Positions 28,720-37,676 of a stretch of DNA of 64,000 nt are shown here, piece after piece. The notes below the pieces were generated by a model, which ran no database searches, was not told where the DNA came from, and saw only the letters and a list, made by a program, of their open reading frames with translations. Position 1 is the stretch's first letter. The number at the start of each line of letters is the position of its first letter. Both the position numbers and the translations under genes were made by a program. The stretch covers positions 62,001-126,000 of the forward strand of contig NZ_ATUR01000006.1 in the NCBI RefSeq assembly GCF_000420305.1, written 5' to 3'. The stretch comes from Novosphingopyxis baekryungensis DSM 16222 (GTDB lineage Bacteria; Pseudomonadota; Alphaproteobacteria; Sphingomonadales; Sphingomonadaceae).

Positions 28720-30146
28720 TGGCAATTGAACTGAAAATGCCTGCGCTCTCGCCGACCATGGAAGAGGGCACCTTGGCCAAATGGCTGGTCAAGGTCGGCG
28801 ATACCGTGTCCTCCGGCGACATCATGGCCGAGATCGAGACCGACAAGGCGACGATGGAATTCGAGGCGGTGGACGAGGGCACGATCGCCAAGATCCTGGT
28901 CGACGAAGGCACCGACGAGGTGAAGGTGGGCGCGGTGATTGCGCTGCTGGCCGAGGAAGGCGAGGATGTCGACGCGGTCGCATCCGGCGGCGGTGCGCCC
29001 AAGAGCGAGGCCAAGGCCGAGCCCGAGGAGAAGGACCAAGCAAAGGATGGCGGCTCCGACGAGGATCGTCATGAGCGGCCCGGCAAGAGCGCCACCAAGG
29101 ACATGGCCGATGCAGGCGACAGCGAGACGCTGGCCGATCCGGAAATTCCCGAAGGCACCGCATTCGAGACGTTGACCCTGCGCGAAGCCTTGCGCGATGC
29201 GATGGCGGAAGAAATGCGGTCCGACGACCGCGTGTTCGTGATGGGTGAGGAAGTCGCGCAATATCAGGGCGCCTACAAGGTGACCCAGGGTCTGCTCGAC
29301 GAATTTGGCGACAAGCGCGTCATCGATACGCCGATTACCGAATATGGCTTTGCCGGCATCGGTACTGGCGCCGCGATGGGCGGTCTGCGCCCGATCGTGG
29401 AATTCATGACGTTCAACTTCGCCATGCAGGCGATCGACCATATCGTGAATTCGGCGGCCAAAACCAACTATATGTCTGGCGGCCAGATGCGTTGCCCGGT
29501 CGTGTTCCGCGGCCCCAATGGCGCGGCCAGCCGCGTGGGCGCGCAGCACAGCCAGAATTATGGGCCATGGTATGCCAGTGTACCCGGCCTCATCGTCATC
29601 GCACCCTACGATGCCGCCGATGCCAAGGGCCTGCTGAAAGCTGCCATTCGCACCGAAGATCCGGTGGTGTTCCTGGAAAACGAGCTGCTCTACGGCCGCA
29701 ATTTCGAGGTGCCCAAGCTGGACGATCATGTCCTGCCGATTGGCAGGGCGCGGATCATGCGTGAGGGCAGCGACGTTACCATCGTCAGCTATTCGATCGG
29801 TGTCGGCCTGGCGCTGGAAGCGGCGGAAACATTGGCGGGCGAGGGCATCGACGCCGAGGTTATCGATCTGCGCACGCTGCGTCCGCTGGACAAGGCCGCG
29901 GTGCTCAAGAGCCTGAAGAAGACCAATCGCATGGTCGTGGCCGAAGAAGGCTGGCCGACCTGCTCCATCTCATCCGAGATCGTGGCGATCTGCATGGAAG
30001 AGGGTTTCGACGATCTCGACGCCCCGGTCATGCGCGTGACCAATGTGGACGTGCCGATGCCTTATGCGGCCAATCTGGAAGAGGCCACGCTCATCGATGC
30101 AGAGCGCATCGTGACGGCGGTGAAAAAGGTCTGTTACCGGGACTGA
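28719..30146 (+). CDS. pdhB: Pyruvate dehydrogenase E1 component, beta subunit with N-terminal lipoyl domain
   Basis: 475 residues. Residues 1-80 form a biotinyl/lipoyl domain with the lipoylated lysine K43 in ETDKATMEF. An acidic Ala/Glu linker follows, and then a full transketolase-like beta subunit from about residue 140. A lipoyl domain on E1-beta is characteristic of alphaproteobacterial PdhB. pdhC (E2) and lpd (E3) are not next to it, so the rest of the complex is encoded elsewhere. A small hairpin CCGGG-actgatg-CCCGG straddles the stop; the convergent Tad gene ends 12 bases away. Confidence 0.97.
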   Translation: MAIELKMPALSPTMEEGTLAKWLVKVGDTVSSGDIMAEIETDKATMEFEAVDEGTIAKILVDEGTDEVKVGAVIALLAEEGEDVDAVASGGGAPKSEAKAEPEEKDQAKDGGSDEDRHERPGKSATKDMADAGDSETLADPEIPEGTAFETLTLREALRDAMAEEMRSDDRVFVMGEEVAQYQGAYKVTQGLLDEFGDKRVIDTPITEYGFAGIGTGAAMGGLRPIVEFMTFNFAMQAIDHIVNSAAKTNYMSGGQMRCPVVFRGPNGAASRVGAQHSQNYGPWYASVPGLIVIAPYDAADAKGLLKAAIRTEDPVVFLENELLYGRNFEVPKLDDHVLPIGRARIMREGSDVTIVSYSIGVGLALEAAETLAGEGIDAEVIDLRTLRPLDKAAVLKSLKKTNRMVVAEEGWPTCSISSEIVAICMEEGFDDLDAPVMRVTNVDVPMPYAANLEEATLIDAERIVTAVKKVCYRD

Positions 30147-30158
30147 TGCCCGGTCCGG

Positions 30159-30905
30159 TCAGGTGGCGTCATATTTATCGCAAGTCGCCGCCTGACCACC
30201 GGAATCATCCACGATGCCCAGCGTCAGATTGCGGTCGTCGCGAATATTATGTGCCGCTTCCTGCCGCAGCATTCTGTTCTTGATGAAAAGATCGCCGAAC
30301 AGGCCTTCATATTTATAATAGAGCTCCACATACATCACGGCGGTTCCGCTCGATGCGGTTAGCTCCCGGCCGGTGGGGCCCATGCCGCGGAAGGTGGGCG
30401 AAAGCGGTGTGCTCGTGGCCCCGGTGAGCTGCGGGCCATAGGCAGAATTGTATCGCCCCTTGCCCTTGCAACGCTGCCAGCGAATCCATTGCCCGCCCAG
30501 GGTATTGCGTTCCAGGCTGGATATGATGACGCGGCCATTTTCGAACAACTTCCACCGGTCGCCCTGCAGCTTGGTGCCGGCAAAGACATTCAGGATGTCG
30601 CTTTCCTTGATGGTGGGTGAAATGATGCTGCTGCTCGCCTGACCGATGCGCGAGGCGTTATCGGCCAGATTGATGGCCGCCTGGCTCATCTGCATGTTGA
30701 CGACGGCGAGATAGGAAATTTCGGTGCCATACATGCCCAGCCCGATGAATATCGGCAGGCTGAATGCGAATTCGGTCAAGGCCAGACCGGACTGGTTCCG
30801 GTGCAGATGGCGCAGGAATGTGCGCAGCGGCGATCGCTTTCGGGCGATCCGGTCCGCACTCGCCACAGCAGGCCGCGCCAACAACGACAGTCGGTTCAGG
30901 CGCAT
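30159..30905 (-). CDS. TadE/TadG-like pilus assembly protein (third of three)
   Basis: 248 residues. An Arg-rich N-terminus is followed by the Tad-type prepilin-like stretch NQSGLALTEFAFSLPIFIGL, which supplies the conserved Glu in a hydrophobic helix. The rest is a periplasmic domain with a few cysteines at the C-terminus. It overlaps the TadE gene upstream by 10 bases. Such minor pseudopilins assist tight-adherence (Flp) pilus assembly. The other tad genes (tadA, tadBC, cpa) are not in the window. Confidence 0.75.
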   Translation of the reverse strand: MRLNRLSLLARPAVASADRIARKRSPLRTFLRHLHRNQSGLALTEFAFSLPIFIGLGMYGTEISYLAVVNMQMSQAAINLADNASRIGQASSSIISPTIKESDILNVFAGTKLQGDRWKLFENGRVIISSLERNTLGGQWIRWQRCKGKGRYNSAYGPQLTGATSTPLSPTFRGMGPTGRELTASSGTAVMYVELYYKYEGLFGDLFIKNRMLRQEAAHNIRDDRNLTLGIVDDSGGQAATCDKYDAT

Positions 30906-31483
30906 GTTCGGTTCACCGGCGAAAATTTGGTTTGATCGCTATAAGGCTGGTTTTTCAGCACCATGGTGGAATTCAGCGTGCGATATTCGGAGGACCCGAG
31001 AAATTTCCACATGGGAAACAGCGCCTTGTAGGTGACGGCGATGTTGTATTTTACGACGTCGCGCGCGCCGCCATTGCCCTGCTTGCCCAGATCGCGGTCC
31101 CATGTGCCGTTGCCATTTTCGTCGGTATAAGGCTCGTTATTGTCGCATTTGCCATTGGCGTTGCCGTCCGAAAAGGTTTCGGCCCGGCCGATGTCCTTAT
31201 AGCCCTGATAGGCCACACGGGTGACCGCGATGTTCGCCGTGGGGGCGAGCTGACGGATCTGCGTCTTTACCGCTTCATCAAGAGCAGCAAGGCTCTTCGT
31301 TTCCAGGGTGGCGTCGCGCGCCGATTTCTGGATTTCACCATTGAGCAGCGCGGTCAGATACACCTGGTAGCCGATGTCGAAACAGCCCAGCAGCAGGAGC
31401 ATGAATGCCGGGAGAATGATGGCAAATTCCAGCACGGTGGTACCGCGTTCATCCCGGTGCACATGGATCCACCTGCCCGTCAT
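30896..31483 (-). CDS. TadE-family pseudopilin with EF-hand-like calcium loops
   Basis: 195 residues. The N-terminal RDERGTTVLEFAIILPAFML is the TadE motif, with the conserved Glu after the cleavage-type Gly. The periplasmic part holds two loops that fit the EF-hand/dockerin pattern DxNxNGxxD: DGNANGKCDNNE and DENGNGTWDRD. It overlaps tadG by 4 bases (ATGA) and the next gene by 10. A role in Flp pilus assembly is family knowledge; calcium binding is inferred from the loops. Confidence 0.8.
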   Translation of the reverse strand: MTGRWIHVHRDERGTTVLEFAIILPAFMLLLLGCFDIGYQVYLTALLNGEIQKSARDATLETKSLAALDEAVKTQIRQLAPTANIAVTRVAYQGYKDIGRAETFSDGNANGKCDNNEPYTDENGNGTWDRDLGKQGNGGARDVVKYNIAVTYKALFPMWKFLGSSEYRTLNSTMVLKNQPYSDQTKFSPVNRTCA

Positions 31484-33447
31484 TGCGTCAGCCTGAGATC
31501 GGAGATCGATTGAGCAATGCTGACGAAGGCGTTGTTCAGATCATTGGCGTTGAGTGACAGGTAGCTGCTATTCGGGCTCGCGCAGTCGGTCATGCTAGTG
31601 TCCAGCGCGGTGGCAAATGCGATTACCCAGACGCGAATGCCCTTGGCCTTGGCAGCATTGCAGGCAGCAAGGAAGCGGTCACGATGCCGTTGGGCCTGGT
31701 TGGACGAACCGTCATTCGTTATGCGTCTGTCCCAATATTCTAGCCCGTAAGCGCTGTAATAGGTTATGCCGGGATCGAGCTGGCCATCGGTCATGAACAC
31801 TATATGCCGCGATACGATGGATGAGCTGCCAGGGTTCAGTCCGACATTAGCTGCAAAAATACCGTCAGGTGAACTTAGCCGTGCGCCCCAGATCATGCCG
31901 ATATCATGGTAAGTGCCGCCGTCCGGGTTGAGGGTGTTCAAATAGGCGGTGAAGTCAGATTTGTTCGGATAAGGCTGCAACAAGCGCGCTTCCTGCGGGC
32001 AGCTCGTCTGTGACTTCCAGCTGGATGGCGAATTATTGGTCGTCTGCGGGTCTCTGGTATAATATCCGTTATAAGTCCGATGTTGACTGATTTCGGGAAT
32101 ATATGGTTTCCATCCGTCTTCGGAATTGGCCGGTATGCCGTCGATATCGAGGTCTTTCATGCCGGTCGGAGACACCCGGCCTCCATCAAAGCGTACATTG
32201 TCGCTAGCGACCGTGTCGCGTTCTTCGATACATCCCGCCCAGCTATAGGATACCGTCGCGCCCGAACTGCCGTCCTTGAAGGGCGTAGCATTGCCGGCAA
32301 TATAGCCGCTCAAATTGGGCAATTCAGTCCGCTTATAGGTCCAGTTCTGGAACTGGTCGTCAACCTGCTCATAGATTGCGCGTTCAAACGTACCCGTGCT
32401 GGACACAATCTCGCGCGTATTGGTGCGGCGATAATAGGCACAGCTTACATAGAAAAAACCTGAAACTTCTCTTTTATATTCATATTGCTGCGTCTGTTTC
32501 TGAACAGTCGACGTCAGAGTGCTTCGGCCACTTGCGTCCGACGTGGTTGACGTAGTGGTGACGGGCCCGCCATTGTTCGTCCAACCATTGTCGCTGGGTG
32601 CTGATGCGCATCCAAACCCGCTGCTGGTCGCATAGGGTGAACCCCAATTGCCATCAACTTGGTTCCGCACTTGCGGATTTTGCGAGACAGGAACCGGCGG
32701 TTCATAGCCGATGATCGTCGTACCATTTTTCTTCGAAAAATTGGCCACGCGCGTTTCATAGCTATGGGTTTTGTCCAGATAATCGGGGTTCACACCGCGG
32801 ATCAGTTTCCCGACATTCACGGTGCCGGTGTAAGGGACAAAAGCATAGCGGATGCGTGACGATCCATAGGCTGCTGCGGCCATGGTATCGTAGAAGCCAC
32901 CCGCGGCGTTCCGCAGCGCATCCATTTTGGAAATCGTACTGCCCGGAGTAGGGTCTCTCATCGATCCCGTGGTGTCGAGCACCAGCGTGATGTCCACGCT
33001 GCTGATATCGTAGCTCGCCTCGCAGGAGACAGCCAGGCTCATGGCCTTCTTGCCAAAGATGTGCATCAGGATCGTCGGCAGGGTGGCGCTGGCCTGGCCT
33101 TTGACGGTCCTGCCATTGTCGGGTGAGGTGGGCGTGAAGGTAAGGCCGGTCGATTTCTGCAGGCCGGTTTCGAAATTGGCGTCGAAGAAACGCTTGGCCT
33201 GCTGCTGCGCTGCGGTATCGAACTTGCCCTTGCCGACCGCCTTCCTGCCCGCCAGTACCCCGGCGTCGCAGGCCTGCTGCAGCCGCGCTTTCACCAGATA
33301 GGCTCGGCTGATGTCCACGCCGCCGCCGATGATGCCGATCAGCGGAACCAGCGCCCCCGCCACGATCGCAAGCGTGTTGCCCCGCTCATCGCGGCGCAGG
33401 CGGGCCAGAAAGCCTGTCTTGTTCGCGGTTTTGCTGGTCATGCGCAT
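31480..33447 (-). CDS. TadG-like protein with von Willebrand A domain
   Basis: 655 residues. The N-terminal membrane helix follows RDERGNTLAIVAGALVPLIG, the TadG signature, then ARLQQACDAGVLAGRKAV. A VWA domain begins ITLVLDTTGSMRDPTPG, giving MIDAS residues, and is interrupted by a long variable periplasmic insertion before HIVFMTDGQLDPG. I start at the ATG at 33447 (MRMTSKTANK); the 26 codons upstream look unconserved. It is the first gene of a three-gene operon of Tad-type proteins and probably presents the VWA domain at the envelope for pilus assembly or adhesion. Confidence 0.85.
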   Translation of the reverse strand: MRMTSKTANKTGFLARLRRDERGNTLAIVAGALVPLIGIIGGGVDISRAYLVKARLQQACDAGVLAGRKAVGKGKFDTAAQQQAKRFFDANFETGLQKSTGLTFTPTSPDNGRTVKGQASATLPTILMHIFGKKAMSLAVSCEASYDISSVDITLVLDTTGSMRDPTPGSTISKMDALRNAAGGFYDTMAAAAYGSSRIRYAFVPYTGTVNVGKLIRGVNPDYLDKTHSYETRVANFSKKNGTTIIGYEPPVPVSQNPQVRNQVDGNWGSPYATSSGFGCASAPSDNGWTNNGGPVTTTSTTSDASGRSTLTSTVQKQTQQYEYKREVSGFFYVSCAYYRRTNTREIVSSTGTFERAIYEQVDDQFQNWTYKRTELPNLSGYIAGNATPFKDGSSGATVSYSWAGCIEERDTVASDNVRFDGGRVSPTGMKDLDIDGIPANSEDGWKPYIPEISQHRTYNGYYTRDPQTTNNSPSSWKSQTSCPQEARLLQPYPNKSDFTAYLNTLNPDGGTYHDIGMIWGARLSSPDGIFAANVGLNPGSSSIVSRHIVFMTDGQLDPGITYYSAYGLEYWDRRITNDGSSNQAQRHRDRFLAACNAAKAKGIRVWVIAFATALDTSMTDCASPNSSYLSLNANDLNNAFVSIAQSISDLRLTQ

Positions 33448-33611
33448 GAAGCGGGCGTTCCTGATGCCGAAATTCCGGTCGATTATTCCGCAGGATGTAG
33501 CCGGGAATGGTGCAGGACCGCTCAATGCTCATGGTTAATGTCCGGTAAGGATCGGCCTTAGCGGGATATTTAGGCCTGCATGATCGCCCGAACAGCGCTA
33601 GAAGCGCGGGC

Positions 33612-34205
33612 ATGACCGCGATGCCGCCCGACCCGCCCTGGCTCGATCTCGCCATGACCGCCGCCCTGCCGCAGGACCGCCCCTTGCTGGCGATGCTGCT
33701 GGAGTTCGACCGGCGGCTCGACAAGATTGCGACCCAGAGCAGCGAGCCGATGCTGGGGCAGATCCGCCTGGCCTGGTGGCGCGACGTGCTGACCGCCGAC
33801 ACCCCGCCGAGCGGCGAACCGCTGATTGCCACGATCATGGCGCTTGAAAGCAGCGTTGCATGGAATTTGCGTGGCGCCATGCTGCAACTGGTGGATGGCT
33901 GGGAGGTGCGCCTGCTGTCCCCCGATGACGTAACGGAATTCGCCAGGGCGCGGGGCGAGGGACTGTTCCGCGCCTTTTCAGGGCCGGGCAGCTATGCCGC
34001 GTTCGAGACGGCGGCGGTAAGCTGGGCGATGGCCGATAGGCCGGACATGGCCATTTCGGCGACCAGGTCCCCCAGCCTGGAGAGCAAGCACCTGCGCCAA
34101 TGGCCGCGCCGCCTGCGTCCGCTGTCGCTGCTGGCGCTTGCTGGCCAGGCCAATGGCCGGGCGGCGGGGCTGCGACTGAGCTGGCATGGCTTGACGGGCC
34201 GCTAG
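33612..34205 (+). CDS. Squalene/phytoene synthase-like family protein
   Basis: 197 residues. The stretch LLEFDRRLDKIATQSSEPMLGQIRLAWWRDVL is typical of short alphaproteobacterial members of the squalene/phytoene synthase superfamily, related to the complex I assembly factor NDUFAF6. The Asp-rich prenyl-diphosphate motifs of true synthases are not evident, so carotenoid synthesis is unlikely. It may be an assembly factor rather than an enzyme; that is inference from the family. No membrane segment is seen. Confidence 0.6.
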   Translation: MTAMPPDPPWLDLAMTAALPQDRPLLAMLLEFDRRLDKIATQSSEPMLGQIRLAWWRDVLTADTPPSGEPLIATIMALESSVAWNLRGAMLQLVDGWEVRLLSPDDVTEFARARGEGLFRAFSGPGSYAAFETAAVSWAMADRPDMAISATRSPSLESKHLRQWPRRLRPLSLLALAGQANGRAAGLRLSWHGLTGR

Positions 34206-34238
34206 GCGCTGGCATCATGCGCGGCGGGGGGACACAGG

Positions 34239-34709
34239 ATGCGCCGTTTTTTCGCCGGAATTTTGGGCACGCTGCTCTTGATGGGGGCCGGGCTGCTCTG
34301 ATGGCAGATCCGCGCGCAGCAGGAGGAAGCCGTACCCTATGCGCCGCCCCCGCCACGGCAGGAACCGATGGCTGCGCTACCGGATGCGGGAAATCTGGCG
34401 GATATGCGCGGCCCTGCGCCGCCCACACCGCCAGAAGCCCCGAAAGCGTCCCGCGAGGAAGTGCGCTTCAATCGCTATGACCGGGACCGGGACGAGCTGA
34501 TCAGCCGGGTCGAACTGATGGGCAGCCGAACGGCTGCCTTTCGCAAGCTCGATGTCGACGGAAACAACCTGTTGTCTTTCGAGGAATGGGCGGTAGCGAC
34601 CAGCCAGAAATTCGCCGGAGCCGATGCGGACCGGAACGGGCTGCTGACGCGGCAGGAATTCGCCACCACCGCGCCCAAGCGCAAAGCCAAGGCGAAGTGC
34701 CGCTGTTGA
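34239..34709 (+). pseudogene. EF-hand protein gene interrupted by an in-frame TGA
   Basis: From the ATG at 34239 (GGGGGGA upstream) the frame encodes an anchor-like MRRFFAGILGTLLLMGAGLL, then TGA at 34299-34301, and continues open in the same frame with WQIRAQQEEAVPYAPPPPRQ to a stop at 34709. The later part contains EF-hand loops DRDRDELISRVE, DVDGNNLLSFEE and DADRNGLLTRQE. The TGA stands where a Trp codon (TGG) would continue the membrane anchor, so a single G-to-A change can explain it. An internal ATG at 34368 could give a soluble fragment. A sequencing error, nonsense mutation or readthrough are all possible. Confidence 0.6.
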
Positions 34710-34718
34710 GGCAGGCGC

Positions 34719-36047
34719 TCAGGCGGCGATGACGGGGCGCATCCAGTCGGCCATGTCGCGCTTGGCCCGCTCGGTATAGAAGAGCTTGCGTTCCTTTTTC
34801 TTCACCTTGCCCTCCGGCGGTGGAAAGAGGCCAAAATTGACGTTCATCGGCTGATAGTCCGCCCGTTCGCCGTCGCCGGTAATATGGCTGAGCAATGCAC
34901 CCAGCGCAGTCGTAACCGGCGGGGGCGTAAACGCGCGGCCGCTCAGTTCCGCCGCGGTCATCAGCCCGCAGGCCAGGCCGACCGCACTGCTTTCCACATA
35001 ACCCTCGCAGCCCGTGATCTGCCCGGCAAAGCGGATATGCGGCGCGGATTTCAGGCGCAGCTGATGGTCCAGCAGTTCCGGCGAATGGATGAAGGTGTTG
35101 CGATGCAGCCCGCCAAGCCGCGCGAACTCGGCCTTTTCCAGACCGGGGATGGTGCGGAACAATTCCACCTGCGCGCCATGTTTCAACTTGGTCTGAAAGC
35201 CGACCATGTTCCAGATGGTGCCGAGCTTGTTGTCCTGACGCAACTGCACCACCGCATGCGGCCAGCGGCCGGTGCGCGGATCGTCCAGGCCGACCGGTTT
35301 CATCGGCCCGAAGCGCAGCGTTTCCGGCCCGCGTTCCGCCATCACCTCAATCGGCATACAGCCCTCGAAATAGGGCGTGTCCTTTTCCCAGTCCTTGAAA
35401 TCGGCCTTTTCGCCGTCGATCAGACCCTGAACGAACGCATCATATTGCGCCTTGTCCATTGGGCAGTTGATATAGTCCTTGCCATCGCCCTTGTCCCAGC
35501 GGCTCTGATACCAGGCGATGTCGAAATCGACGGTCTCATGATAGACGATGGGGGCAATGGCATCGAAAAAGGCCAGGCTGTCCTGCCCGGTGCGCGACAG
35601 AATGCTTTGCGCAAGGCTCGCCGCGGTCAGCGGGCCGGTGGAAACGATCGTGAGGCCTTCGCTCGGCAACTGATCGATCCGCTCGCGTACGATCTCGATA
35701 TTGGCATGGCTTTCCAACGCCTTGGAGACGGTAGCGGAGAAAATGTCTCGGTCCACGGCCAAGGCCGAACCGGCGGGCACCTTTGCCTCTGCAGCGGCGC
35801 GCATGATGAGCGAGTTCAGCCCGCGCATCTCGTGATGCAGCAGGCCGACCGCATTGGCGCTGTCATCGTCGGAACGAAAGCTGTTGGAGCAGACCAGTTC
35901 GGCCAGCCCCTCGGTCTGATGCGCCGGCGTCATGTCGCCGCCACCGCGCATTTCGGAGAGGCGCACCTTGATGCCGGCCTCCGCCAATTGCCATGCTGCT
36001 TCCGATCCGGCGAGGCCGCCGCCAATGATATGCACTTGATGAGTCAT
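34719..36047 (-). CDS. trmFO: tRNA (uracil-5-)-methyltransferase TrmFO, folate/FAD-dependent
   Basis: 442 residues. The N-terminal FAD-binding motif is GGGLAG at 9-14 ([18 protein letters not shown]). The sequence contains [12 protein letters not shown] and the [20 protein letters not shown] region typical of TrmFO/Gid. It forms 5-methyluridine-54 in the T-loop of tRNAs using methylene-tetrahydrofolate and FADH2. Its stop lies 9 bases from the end of the convergent EF-hand frame. Confidence 0.96.
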   Translation of the reverse strand: MTHQVHIIGGGLAGSEAAWQLAEAGIKVRLSEMRGGGDMTPAHQTEGLAELVCSNSFRSDDDSANAVGLLHHEMRGLNSLIMRAAAEAKVPAGSALAVDRDIFSATVSKALESHANIEIVRERIDQLPSEGLTIVSTGPLTAASLAQSILSRTGQDSLAFFDAIAPIVYHETVDFDIAWYQSRWDKGDGKDYINCPMDKAQYDAFVQGLIDGEKADFKDWEKDTPYFEGCMPIEVMAERGPETLRFGPMKPVGLDDPRTGRWPHAVVQLRQDNKLGTIWNMVGFQTKLKHGAQVELFRTIPGLEKAEFARLGGLHRNTFIHSPELLDHQLRLKSAPHIRFAGQITGCEGYVESSAVGLACGLMTAAELSGRAFTPPPVTTALGALLSHITGDGERADYQPMNVNFGLFPPPEGKVKKKERKLFYTERAKRDMADWMRPVIAA

Positions 36048-36110
36048 GCCCCGGCTCTAGCAAAGCCTTGGCCGATGCGACAATGATCGCTGGCAAAAGG
36101 AGCGCCATTT

Positions 36111-36950
36111 ATGTTTCAGCCCCGTTATGCCCCGGATGGCACGGTCCTCGCGCCGCGCCTGACCGCACCTGCCGCCGATGGGCATAAATATGATCGCGGT
36201 CATGCCTTCATTTTTTCCGGCCCTCGCCACCGCACCGGTGCGGCGCGTCTAGCCGCGCAGGCCTGCCTGCGCACAGGGGCGGGGCTCGTTACCGTCATTG
36301 GCGATGGCGCCGCCTTGGATGAGCACGCCGCGCATCTCACCGCCATCATGCTGCACCAGGACGACGGCGTTTATGACGTCATGGACCAACGCACCGGCGC
36401 GGTCGCGATGGGGCCGGGGCTCGGCGTGGGAGATACCACCCGCCACAAGGTGCTGACGGTGCTCGACAAGGGATTTCCGCTGGTGCTCGACGCCGATGCC
36501 ATGACGTCATTTGCCGATGGCGCGCAGACCACGCTATTCGCACGGATGCACCGGCGCTGCGTCATGACGCCACATGCCGGGGAGTTCGCGCGGTTGTTCC
36601 CGGACGTCGATCTGAAGGATCGACAGGCCGCCGTTTGCCAGGCTGCCGCCATGGCCGGGGCTGTCGTGCTGCTAAAAGGCGCGCAGACTCATATCGCCAG
36701 TCCGGACGGCCAACACGCGGTCAGCCGTCACGCGACGCCATGGCTGGCCACGGCCGGGGCAGGGGATGTGCTGACCGGGATTATCACCGGCCTGCTCAGC
36801 CAGGGCGCATCGCCTTTCGATGCCGCCGCCATGGGTGCCTGGCTGCATGGGGATGCGGGCCGCCGGGGCGGCGTGGGCCTGACCGCCGATGACCTGCCGG
36901 CATGGCTGCTCGCAACGCTGCAGGCCCTGACGGAGGACCGTGAATCATGA
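36111..36950 (+). CDS. NAD(P)H-hydrate dehydratase (YjeF C-terminal domain type)
   Basis: 279 residues, carbohydrate-kinase-like fold. The sequence HAFIFSGPRHRTGAARLAAQ, the MGPGLGVGD segment, LDADAMTSF, and WLATAGAGDVLTGIITGLL are the landmarks of the ADP/ATP-dependent dehydratase that repairs damaged NAD(P)HX. The N-terminal epimerase domain found in bifunctional Nnr proteins is missing, so the epimerase must be elsewhere. The next gene starts in a 4-base overlap. Confidence 0.9.
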   Translation: MFQPRYAPDGTVLAPRLTAPAADGHKYDRGHAFIFSGPRHRTGAARLAAQACLRTGAGLVTVIGDGAALDEHAAHLTAIMLHQDDGVYDVMDQRTGAVAMGPGLGVGDTTRHKVLTVLDKGFPLVLDADAMTSFADGAQTTLFARMHRRCVMTPHAGEFARLFPDVDLKDRQAAVCQAAAMAGAVVLLKGAQTHIASPDGQHAVSRHATPWLATAGAGDVLTGIITGLLSQGASPFDAAAMGAWLHGDAGRRGGVGLTADDLPAWLLATLQALTEDRES

Positions 36951-37612
36951 GCGACCGGGATCTGGCGCATGCACGCCCTTGGCTGCTGGCGAGCCTGTTT
37001 TTCGGCATCACCTATGTGCTTGTAGAGCGCAGCGCGACGTTGGGTGTCTTCGCGATCCTGTGGAAGGGCGCAGGCGTCGGGCTTCTGCTGCCCTATCTGC
37101 TGCGCTGGCGCGTCCTCGATGCGCGCTGGCTGCTTGCCGCCATGTTCACGCTCTATGCGCTGGCGGACGTGGCGCTGGAGATCGATCTGGTGTGGGGCGC
37201 TTTCCTGTTCATCTGCGGCCATATCGCCGCGCTGGCCTATTTCTGGCGCAACCGCCGCCGCCCCGCCGAACCGAGCCAAATGGCGCTCGCCATCGTTCTT
37301 CCGCTGGCCGCGCTCACCATCGGATGGTTTCTGGCGCCAATGGCGGCCGATCGACCGGGCCTGTTGCTATATATTTTCTTCGTGTCGCTGATGAGTGCCA
37401 GCGCCTGGTGCAGCCGCTTTCCGCGCTATCGCACCGGCGTCGGCGCCATCCTATTCCTGGCGTCAGACCTGATCCTGCTGGCGCGGGAAGGCGGGCTGCT
37501 TTCGGACAATATCGCTGGCTGGCTTGTCTGGCCGCTTTACTATGTCGGTGTTTTCATGATGGCGACCGGCATCGTCCAGCGCTCGCGCGCCGAGGCTTCG
37601 GGCAGGGTATAG
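36947..37612 (+). CDS. Lysoplasmalogenase-like membrane protein (YhhN/TMEM86 family)
   Basis: 221 residues with about eight hydrophobic helices. The conserved Lys near residue 39 (LWKGAGVGLLLPYL), ALADVALEIDLVWGAFLF, and GAILFLASDLILLAR with the SD pair fit the YhhN family, whose members hydrolyse the vinyl-ether bond of lysoplasmalogens. The substrate in an alphaproteobacterium is uncertain. It is coupled to the NAD(P)HX dehydratase by an ATGA overlap. Confidence 0.85.
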   Translation: MSDRDLAHARPWLLASLFFGITYVLVERSATLGVFAILWKGAGVGLLLPYLLRWRVLDARWLLAAMFTLYALADVALEIDLVWGAFLFICGHIAALAYFWRNRRRPAEPSQMALAIVLPLAALTIGWFLAPMAADRPGLLLYIFFVSLMSASAWCSRFPRYRTGVGAILFLASDLILLAREGGLLSDNIAGWLVWPLYYVGVFMMATGIVQRSRAEASGRV

Positions 37613-37620
37613 AAGGTTAC

Positions 37621-37666
37621 TGACCGGCCGGCGCGGGGTGCACTGGGCACCGTCGCCGACCGGTCA
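37621..37666. terminator. Hairpin between convergent lysoplasmalogenase-like gene and gyrA
   Basis: TGACCGG (37621-37627) pairs with CCGGTCA (37660-37666). Inside it GGTGC-actgg-GCACC forms a second stem. There is no T-run. It occupies most of the 64-base gap between two convergent genes, so a bidirectional terminator role is likely but not certain. Confidence 0.55.
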
Positions 37667-37676
37667 GCACGCTTGA

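Noticed and set aside
33612-34205. Carotenoid phytoene synthase supplying the rhodopsin chromophore
   Set aside because: The protein is too short and lacks the paired Asp-rich motifs of true phytoene synthases; it is 27 kb from the rhodopsin gene.
34239-34709. Selenocysteine insertion at the in-frame TGA
   Set aside because: The TGA lies in a membrane anchor, not a redox site, and no selenium genes or SECIS-like structure are evident. A TGG-to-TGA change is simpler.
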